A stretch of 20,082 bases of DNA, taken from B16-G9 sp964400655 (GTDB taxonomy: Bacteria; Bacteroidota; Bacteroidia; Bacteroidales; F082). The notes under the pieces are model-generated. The model saw only the letters and a list, made by a program, of their open reading frames with translations. It was not told where the DNA came from and did no database searches. Position numbers and translations under genes: made by a program. The DNA lies in NCBI GenBank assembly GCA_964400655.1, contig CAYNVN010000118.1, positions 1 through 20,082 of the forward strand, given 5' to 3'. Positions 1 to 5,695 of this stretch are shown piece after piece; positions within the stretch are counted from its first letter, which is position 1, and every line of letters begins with the position of its first letter.

Positions 1-450
1 CGAGATGAAATTTGACCAGCATAATAGAGTGGTACAAATTCTATTTTTTCTCCTTTTGATCTTCCATATTCGGCTTGCGAAAGTACATACGCTTTATTAA
101 TATTTGGAAACCGTTCCAAAAGAAGATGAAAGCTTTCCGGTGTCAACAAAATGTTTCACAGCCTCCGGCATCCCTCACAAAAAAATAAGTAAAGACATCT
201 TCCAGAATAATTTGATGAATAACCTGAGATAATTTTTTGGGGGTTAATTTAAAAATACAAGGTTATTATTAAAGTAGCAGTTTAAAAATACAAGGTTATT
301 ATTAAAGCGGCAATTTAATAATACAAGGTAAAGCCTGTGTGATTTAAGTTCGTAAATGATTTATTCCGATAAAAAATTAAACCCAAACCTGTTTGCTGTC
401 AATCGGGGGATAACTTTAACGCTTTCGGTTTTCGACTTGCGAAAGTTGTA
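1..450. other. Left-end intergenic region without a supported gene
   Basis: No reading frame here has a credible start, length and protein character; the longest forward frame from an ATG near position 5 ends after 31 codons. The stretch is AT-rich. It contains a tandem repeat at 248-330, described separately, and a small stem (CTTTCG 422-427 with CGAAAG 440-445, 12-nt loop) directly downstream of the minus-strand kinase stop. That stem is not followed by a T tract on the minus strand, so I do not call it a terminator. A 14-nt word, CGRCTTGCGAAAGT, occurs twice (71-84 and 433-446) with one difference; its meaning is unknown. The 3' end of a gene lying left of the window could reach in here but cannot be recognised. 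Confidence 0.6.
248..330. repeat. Tandem direct repeat, 33-bp period, 2.5 copies
   Basis: An identical 27-nt core occupies 248-274 and 281-307, and a shortened, slightly diverged third copy lies at 314-330 (TTTAATAATACAAGGTA). Cores are separated by 6-nt variable spacers (TAGCAG, CGGCAA), giving a constant 33-bp spacing. The core contains AATACAAGGTTATTATTAAA. Three copies with such short spacers and no palindromy argue against a CRISPR. The array is non-coding and lies about 120 bp past the end of the minus-strand kinase gene. Confidence 0.8.
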
Positions 451-2124
451 TTAATAATGAAAACTACTGCCCGTAAGAAACTCCCGCAAAATAGAGGTTG
501 GCGGAATCTCCTTTTCATCAATAGTATTAAGGTACGAAAAGAATTTAAGCAACCGTTTTGCTTCGGCCAGCTCGGGAACATCGGGCGGAACTTCGCGTAA
601 TATTGCCACGGCACTCCTTTTTAACACGCCCAGCTCGTAAGGCAAAGCCGTACTGAACATCACATCGGCCTGCTCCTGAAATGGAAAAATGTGTTTTTCT
701 TCACCGGCTCTTACGCCGGGCCAGCGCCGTATGGTTTCCAGTGCCGAATAACCCCGGTATCTGCTATCGCGAACCATCCGCCTGATCAACCTGTTATCGG
801 TAGTAGGAATGCGGTTGTTCGCATCAATATTTAACGGCGTAAGTGCCGAAACATAAATTCTGAACTTCTTTTCTTCCGGTATCATGGCCGATATTTTAGG
901 ATTCAACCCGTGAATACCTTCCACTATTATAATCCCTTTTTCTTCCAGTTTCAGTTTGGTTCCGTCATAAATGCGCTTTCCCTTTTCAAACGAAAATTTA
1001 GGCATGTCAATTTCCTTACCGTCAATTAAATCCATGATGTTTTTGTTGAACAGTTTAATGTCAAGTGCATCAGGACTTTCAAAATCGTATTCGCCGTTTT
1101 CATCACGGGGTGTGTGTTCGCGATCCACAAAATAGTTGTCCATCGACACCACCACCGGTTTAAAACCGATTACACTAAGCTGAACACCCAGCCGCTTGGC
1201 AAAAGTGGTTTTTCCCGACGAGGAAGGGCCGGAAATAAAAATCACTTTGGATGTTTTCTTTTTGTCGATCATATCGGCAATACAGGCTATTTTCTTTTCC
1301 TGCAATGCTTCCGAAACCTTTATAATATCGCCTGCTTTTTTCTCTTGAGTAAACTCATTAAGTCTGCCGATATTGGGAACCCCGATAATTTCCACCCACT
1401 CTTTAAAATCCTGAAAAACATCAAACAACTGTTCACGGATAACAACCTCCTGCAATTCATCAGGGTTATCGGCTTTGGGTAACACCAACAAAATACCGTT
1501 ATAATATTGTACCAGATCGAATTTTTTTAAATATCCCGTTGATGGCACAAGATAGCCGTAAAAATAATTGACCACATTATCCAGCCTGTAAACAGAACTG
1601 TAAAACTGTCTGCGTGTTCGCAGCAAAGTACATTTATCATCCAGCCCGAAAGTTTCAAAAACTTTCATGGCTTTTTTGGTGGGTATTTCCTCACGTTCAA
1701 ACGGAATATCCTTTTTTATTATCTCATGCATATGCGTTTTTAATTCGGCCACAATTTCCCCAACGGGTTTTTTGTTATCCATGCCCGACAATTCGCAATA
1801 GAGTCCGCCCGAAACCGAATGCTCTACATTTAATTTATACTCAGGATAAAGATCGTAAACAGCTTTAAATAAAGTCATAACCAGCGAACGCTCATACATA
1901 CGCCTTCCGTCAGGATGACTGTAACCTATAAAACTGATGGTTTTGGGTTTATAAATCATATAATCCAGCTCCTTAATGGTATAGTTTACCATCGCACCCA
2001 AAATATCTTCTCCGATATCCACCTGTTGGTCTTCCATAATTTCATTCAGTGTGGTACCGAAAGGATAGTTTTTTTCGGTTTGCGTATTTTCGCAAATCAC
2101 GGCAATATCTTTAAGTTTTTTCAT
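451..2124 (-). CDS. TGS-domain nucleoside (uridine) kinase
   Basis: A 557-aa cytoplasmic enzyme of the phosphoribulokinase/uridine kinase P-loop family, expected to phosphorylate uridine/cytidine or a related nucleoside with ATP/GTP in salvage. The C-terminal half (about 290-500) is the kinase: Walker A GPSSSGKTT at 299-307, the DNYFVDREHTPRD nucleoside-binding segment from 329, and the VEGIHGL strand at 401-407. The N-terminal ~60 residues resemble a TGS domain, and residues ~60-280 resemble the threonyl-tRNA-synthetase-like second domain (GYSHPDG at 67-73, HSVSGGLYCELSG around 102-114). This architecture is common in Bacteroidota and Firmicutes proteins annotated as uridine kinase or nucleoside kinase, and the length is normal for it. 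The gene stands alone and is transcribed away from the exported-protein cluster; a TAnnTTTG box lies 24 bp before its ATG. The kinase family is clear; the exact nucleoside substrate is not. Confidence 0.9.
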   Translation of the reverse strand: MKKLKDIAVICENTQTEKNYPFGTTLNEIMEDQQVDIGEDILGAMVNYTIKELDYMIYKPKTISFIGYSHPDGRRMYERSLVMTLFKAVYDLYPEYKLNVEHSVSGGLYCELSGMDNKKPVGEIVAELKTHMHEIIKKDIPFEREEIPTKKAMKVFETFGLDDKCTLLRTRRQFYSSVYRLDNVVNYFYGYLVPSTGYLKKFDLVQYYNGILLVLPKADNPDELQEVVIREQLFDVFQDFKEWVEIIGVPNIGRLNEFTQEKKAGDIIKVSEALQEKKIACIADMIDKKKTSKVIFISGPSSSGKTTFAKRLGVQLSVIGFKPVVVSMDNYFVDREHTPRDENGEYDFESPDALDIKLFNKNIMDLIDGKEIDMPKFSFEKGKRIYDGTKLKLEEKGIIIVEGIHGLNPKISAMIPEEKKFRIYVSALTPLNIDANNRIPTTDNRLIRRMVRDSRYRGYSALETIRRWPGVRAGEEKHIFPFQEQADVMFSTALPYELGVLKRSAVAILREVPPDVPELAEAKRLLKFFSYLNTIDEKEIPPTSILREFLTGSSFHY

Positions 2125-2147
2125 GGTTGATTTCTTTTTAACTCAAA

Positions 2148-2155
2148 CAAAAGTA
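2148..2155 (-). promoter_or_regulatory. Bacteroidota -7 promoter box (TACTTTTG) for the nucleoside kinase
   Basis: On the minus strand the sequence TACTTTTG matches the Bacteroidota sigma-A -7 consensus TAnnTTTG, 23 bases between box and ATG at 2124. The upstream -33 region is T-rich but has no sharp TTTG at the right distance. This fits a short 5' leader. Confidence 0.5.
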
Positions 2156-2350
2156 TCAAAATCTTATTGCCTCTTTTAAAATTATTAACAAACAAAAACT
2201 CCAAAACAAAATACTATTCCGGGTGGCGGTTTTTTGGGTTTTAAAAGGCACTTATCCCCGAAAAGCCCGGCACATAACGGTAACCTTCTGTTTATATGAT
2301 GTTTCTGCAGGGGGTGGTCTTTTTTTAGAAAACGTAATTAAAATGATAAA

Positions 2351-2366
2351 TCACCCGAAAGGGTGA
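2351..2366 (+). other. Small hairpin with GAAA tetraloop upstream of secreted-protein gene
   Basis: TCACCC-GAAA-GGGTGA forms a perfect 6-bp stem closed by a GNRA-type tetraloop, 35 bp before the ATG at 2401. It has no T tract immediately downstream. It lies upstream of a poor -7-like sequence (TTTATTTG at about 2389-2396), so it is probably outside the transcript of the next gene and could equally be chance. Confidence 0.3.
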
Positions 2367-2400
2367 AGGAAATTATTTTTTAATAACCTTTATTTGTACC

Positions 2401-2958
2401 ATGAAATCACTGAAACGAATATCGGTTTATTTAATACTGGTGCTTATGACCGGTCAGCAGCTAACGGCACAATCGGGCAAACACTTTTTTGTAAAAAAAG
2501 GAACGATTGAATACCGGTTTAGCGGCGATTTTACCGGAAAAGAGATATTTTGTTTTGACGATTTCGGTTTAAAAGAAAGCCATTTAAAAGAACTTGTTTC
2601 AAATCAGAAGCAACAAAAAACCAAAACGCTTACCATCATCAACAATGCCGAAAAAACCGAAAAAGATTTGATAACCGGCAAAACCCTGATTTATACAAAC
2701 AATAATTTTGACAGTAACGAGTTTGAAGATGAAACATCAAAATTATTGGAAGCAGGTAATTTCAGCAAAACGGGTACCGAAATTATTGCAGGACAACCAT
2801 GTGAAAAATACACTGGCGATATGGGTACACTATCGGTTTGGAAAGGCATCATCCTGAAATCGGAAATTACGGTTGCCGATAAAAAAATTATTAAAACAGC
2901 CATCAGTGTGGATACACTGGCAATAATTCCTGAAAATAAATTTAATCTCAAAGAATAA
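2401..2958 (+). CDS. Secreted hypothetical protein
   Basis: A 185-aa protein with a typical Sec signal peptide (basic MKSLKR, then a hydrophobic stretch to about residue 20, LTAQS cleavage region) and no lipobox cysteine, so probably periplasmic or released. The mature part is mixed, lysine-rich and beta-prone, with phrases such as GTIEYRFSG (about 35-43), GKTLIYTNN and AGQPCEKYTGDMGTLSVWKGIILKSE near the C terminus. The latter half is reminiscent of small Bacteroidota periplasmic proteins of the DUF4412/LolA-like type, where a threaded beta-sheet ends in a statement about an ion or lipid modifying a measured value; this likeness is weak. It is the first gene of a four-gene plus-strand run, with 26 bp to the next start. 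I do not recognise a specific function. Confidence 0.7.
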   Translation: MKSLKRISVYLILVLMTGQQLTAQSGKHFFVKKGTIEYRFSGDFTGKEIFCFDDFGLKESHLKELVSNQKQQKTKTLTIINNAEKTEKDLITGKTLIYTNNNFDSNEFEDETSKLLEAGNFSKTGTEIIAGQPCEKYTGDMGTLSVWKGIILKSEITVADKKIIKTAISVDTLAIIPENKFNLKE

Positions 2959-2984
2959 AATTAATCATTTAAAACCTAATTATT

Positions 2985-4223
2985 ATGAAAAAACAGATCT
3001 ATTCATTAATCGCGTTAGCCTTTTTGGCAGTAATGATTTCCTCATGCGGAAAAGACGACACCCCCGACATTCCCGGAGGAGGTGGTGGTGATAACAACCA
3101 TCCCGAATTGTGGCATTACGACGGAAAAATTAAAGGCCTTGCCGATATTGTTCCGGCCATTGACGAAAGCGGAAATATCTATTTCGCAGGAACCGAAGAA
3201 GGGGCAGCCGGTGGCAGCTTTCATTTTGTTTCGGTTGATAAAAACGGAAACGAACGTTGGGACAAAACCATTACGGCTACCGGATCAGCGTCTTATGTTG
3301 TTTACGCCGACGGTAAAGTTTTTGTAGGTATCGACGACCCGGTTTCCATTCATGCTTTTGATGCCGGCAGCGGTGATGAAATATGGACTAAAGATTATAC
3401 GGCAGATTACGATTTTGTATGGATGCCTGCCATGGCCTATGCCAATCATACACTATATGTTTCTTCGGGACAAATAGCAGAGGGTTTTTTGTTTGCCCTG
3501 AACCCCAACGACGGAAGTGAACTGTGGATTAACAGACTGTATGACGACTATTTTTTGAATGTTGCGGTTGACGGAAGTAAAATTTACGTGGGCGGCATGG
3601 GAGAAGTTACCTGTTTTACTGACAATGGCGGAGCTGCCGATTCTACATGGCACTGGGAAGCCGACAGCAAAGCTTCGCGTGGTTTTGCCTTTAGCGATAT
3701 CAATATTGCCGAAAACGGAAACCTCTATATCCGCGAGGGAATTAAAGTTTATATCATCTCTTCCGCCTCAGGCCAGGTTATTGCAACTGCCGATTTGGGT
3801 ACGGAATTCGAAAATTCATCAAGCGGCTTAACCATCGACGGTGACGGCAACTTCTATATTGGTAACGGCGACTGGTACAAATTTTCCAGTGATGGCAGCC
3901 TTGTTTGGAAAACCGATATCCAGGCGGGTGTGATCAATCCTAACTATGTAGAAGCACCGGCAATTGCCGAAAACGGAAACCTCTATAACGGCGAACTTTT
4001 CAGCCTGTCGTGTGTTAAATCAAACGGAAGCCTCAACTGGATGATTGGTACCGAACAAGGTATTGGAAACCTTCACCCCGTTGTTATTGACCACGACGGT
4101 AACCTCATCACCTATTCAACCGAAAAAGGAGTGCTCTACTGCTACAAAGGCGACGGCAGCAAGCTGGCAACCAGCGGCTGGCCCAAACGTTACGGTTCAA
4201 TGGGTAACACCTGCAGCAAATAA
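2985..4223 (+). CDS. PQQ-type beta-propeller lipoprotein (paralogue 1)
   Basis: A 412-aa predicted lipoprotein: signal peptide with lipobox ISSC and Cys21, followed by a flexible Asp/Gly-rich linker (GGGGGD near 32-36). The rest is a series of about seven to eight repeats of the PQQ/YncE-like propeller type, each with a hydrophobic strand + DGxGNxY (PAIDESGNIYFAG, VAVDGSKIYVGG, LTIDGDGNFYIGNG, PAIAENGNLYNGE, VVIDHDGNL) and a GxxxW strand (NERWDK, DEIWTK, SELWINR, SLVWKTD, SLNWMIG). It lacks the residues of true quinoprotein dehydrogenases, so it is best regarded as a binding or scaffold propeller. The end is GWPKRYGSMGNTCSK, shared in form with the next gene. It is probably displayed on the membrane or surface, and co-transcribed with the gene 26 bp upstream. 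Ligand unknown. Confidence 0.8.
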   Translation: MKKQIYSLIALAFLAVMISSCGKDDTPDIPGGGGGDNNHPELWHYDGKIKGLADIVPAIDESGNIYFAGTEEGAAGGSFHFVSVDKNGNERWDKTITATGSASYVVYADGKVFVGIDDPVSIHAFDAGSGDEIWTKDYTADYDFVWMPAMAYANHTLYVSSGQIAEGFLFALNPNDGSELWINRLYDDYFLNVAVDGSKIYVGGMGEVTCFTDNGGAADSTWHWEADSKASRGFAFSDINIAENGNLYIREGIKVYIISSASGQVIATADLGTEFENSSSGLTIDGDGNFYIGNGDWYKFSSDGSLVWKTDIQAGVINPNYVEAPAIAENGNLYNGELFSLSCVKSNGSLNWMIGTEQGIGNLHPVVIDHDGNLITYSTEKGVLYCYKGDGSKLATSGWPKRYGSMGNTCSK

Positions 4224-4235
4224 ATAACCAAATTT

Positions 4236-4319
4236 TAAACTCCAAATAAATCCCAAAACGTTAAATTCTAATATCCAAACGGAGTTTAATGTAGTTCACC
4301 GGGATTTATTTGGAGTTTA
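4236..4319. repeat. Perfect 19-bp inverted repeat between the two propeller genes
   Basis: The left arm TAAACTCCAAATAAATCCC (4236-4254) is the exact reverse complement of the right arm GGGATTTATTTGGAGTTTA (4301-4319), with a 46-nt spacer. An additional GGAGTTTA at 4281-4288 can pair with the outer 8 nt of the left arm, giving two mutually exclusive hairpins. The element starts 13 bp after the stop of paralogue 1 and ends 32 bp before the preferred ATG of paralogue 2. It could be a transcript hairpin limiting read-through, or a small REP/MITE-like insertion. The right arm is not followed by a long T run (only TTTT at 4320-4323 after the A), so terminator strength is doubtful. Confidence 0.85.
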
Positions 4320-4351
4320 TTTTAATCTATACACCTTCAAAACCAACCGCT

Positions 4352-5620
4352 ATGAAACCGGTCTTTGTTAAAATAATATTCCCTCTTGTTTTACTCTCTC
4401 TCCTTTTTCAGTCGTGCGAAACAAACGACATGCCAACTCCCGACAACACCCAAAACAACCGTGAGCTTTGGAACTATGCTTTTTCGACGGTTTCGTACCA
4501 CTCACTTTATAATCAACCCCCGGCAATCGACAATTCAAACTATATCTATGTAATAGCCGATGTTCAGGATGGTGGCGACATTGTTAAACTCTCTCCTGCG
4601 GGAGAAGAACAATGGCTGGTTCACGAAAACCACTATCCCATGTCGAGGATCATTTACAGCGACAACAAACTTTTTTACATTAAAGATCAGGCATTAATTT
4701 GCCGGAGTGCCGAAAGCGGAGAGAAGATTTGGGAAACCGAAGCACCGGGAGCAAACACCTATTTTGCCCTTAAAGGCGATAAAATCTATACTTCCAAATT
4801 TGTTGACGAAGGTTTGTTCGGTAAACACTATCTGGTTTCATACACTACCAACGGTGAAAAAGTTTGGGAAACCCGATTAAAATATTCCGATACCGATACC
4901 GTTTCATTCCCCAATGCCATTTCGGTGAACGGAAACAACATATATGTGGGTATTTTATGTGAAACGGATAATTCGGAGTTTGCCATTCTCAATTTTATCG
5001 ACCAGGGAAACAGCGTTACCAAAAACTGGTCATGGCTGGCCCCGGGCTCATTTTCTGTTGGCGGCGGAACCCCGCGCATCAAAGAGTTTGCATTTGATAA
5101 AGATGACAACCTGCTGTTTGGTATGCAAAACGGTGGCACTCAATATATCTTTTCGGTTAGTGCTTCGGGAACCGAAAACTGGCATACCCAAACAAATCTT
5201 TCAAAAATCATTGCCGGTGTATCGGTTGATGCCGAAGGGAATTGTTATGCCGCTTACGATCATTGCGAAAAAATAAATAAAGACGGTATTGTATGGTCAT
5301 CCAACACCGTTAAACCCGACTGGGACTATACAAGCCTCTTTTCAAAAGCTCCGGTAATTGATGATCACAACAACCTTTACTATCTGGATTTATCCACCAT
5401 GTTAACAGCGGTTTCGGCTAAAGGCGACAGCCTCTGGAGTCAATACTACGGATGCGACTTGTGTAACAACGAGTTCCATAACCTTACCATCAATCACAAA
5501 GGCGATGTTATCGTGGTTTCAAAAGCAGGAGTAACAGCCTATAAAGGAAGCGGTACCGAAATATCCGGCACCGGCTGGCCCAAAGTATATGGCAATTTGG
5601 CCAATACGGGTAGTAAATAA
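4352..5620 (+). CDS. PQQ-type beta-propeller lipoprotein (paralogue 2)
   Basis: I prefer the internal ATG at 4352 over the one at 4310, because it yields a clean lipoprotein signal: MKPVFVKI, a hydrophobic core, then LLFQSC with the lipid-anchored Cys at residue 22 of a 422-aa product. The upstream ATG would add 14 residues encoded partly by the inverted repeat. The mature protein repeats the propeller pattern of the previous gene (PAIDNSNYIYVIADVQ, GEEQWLV, GEKIWETE, GEKVWETR, FDKDDNLLFG, GTENWHTQ, PVIDDHNNLYYLDL, GDSLWSQYYG) and ends GWPKVYGNLANTGSK, matching the closing motif of paralogue 1. The two are diverged tandem duplicates. A CDLCNNEFHN segment near residues 370-379 adds two closely spaced cysteines absent from its twin. 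Probably outer-membrane or surface anchored; ligand unknown. Confidence 0.8.
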   Translation: MKPVFVKIIFPLVLLSLLFQSCETNDMPTPDNTQNNRELWNYAFSTVSYHSLYNQPPAIDNSNYIYVIADVQDGGDIVKLSPAGEEQWLVHENHYPMSRIIYSDNKLFYIKDQALICRSAESGEKIWETEAPGANTYFALKGDKIYTSKFVDEGLFGKHYLVSYTTNGEKVWETRLKYSDTDTVSFPNAISVNGNNIYVGILCETDNSEFAILNFIDQGNSVTKNWSWLAPGSFSVGGGTPRIKEFAFDKDDNLLFGMQNGGTQYIFSVSASGTENWHTQTNLSKIIAGVSVDAEGNCYAAYDHCEKINKDGIVWSSNTVKPDWDYTSLFSKAPVIDDHNNLYYLDLSTMLTAVSAKGDSLWSQYYGCDLCNNEFHNLTINHKGDVIVVSKAGVTAYKGSGTEISGTGWPKVYGNLANTGSK

Positions 5621-5695
5621 AAAATCAGCAGTAATAAACTAAAAAACAAGAAAAACTTTGCGCTCCCGCGCTTTTATAATAAAAACATATCAAAT

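Noticed and set aside
5..100. 31-codon frame at the left edge (MKFDQHNRVV...)
   Set aside because: Hydrophobic but short, with no upstream sequence to judge a promoter and no recognisable relative.
248..330. Possible CRISPR array
   Set aside because: Spacers are only 6 nt, the repeat is not palindromic, the copy number is 2.5 and no cas gene is present.
422..445. Stem-loop as terminator of the nucleoside kinase
   Set aside because: The stem is only 6 bp with a 12-nt loop, and on the minus strand no T tract follows it.
1114..1482. 122-codon plus-strand frame opposite the nucleoside kinase
   Set aside because: It is antisense to the well-supported kinase P-loop region and has no protein-family character; a shadow frame.
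4310..4351. Upstream ATG for paralogue 2 at 4310
   Set aside because: It lies inside the right arm of the inverted repeat and would put 14 residues before an otherwise standard lipoprotein signal; the ATG at 4352 gives a normal signal peptide.
5649..5675. GCGC-TCCC-GCGC mini-stem before the 828-aa gene as terminator
   Set aside because: A four-base self-complementary stem is too weak; the sequence may belong to a promoter region (AAACTTTG at 5653-5660) instead.
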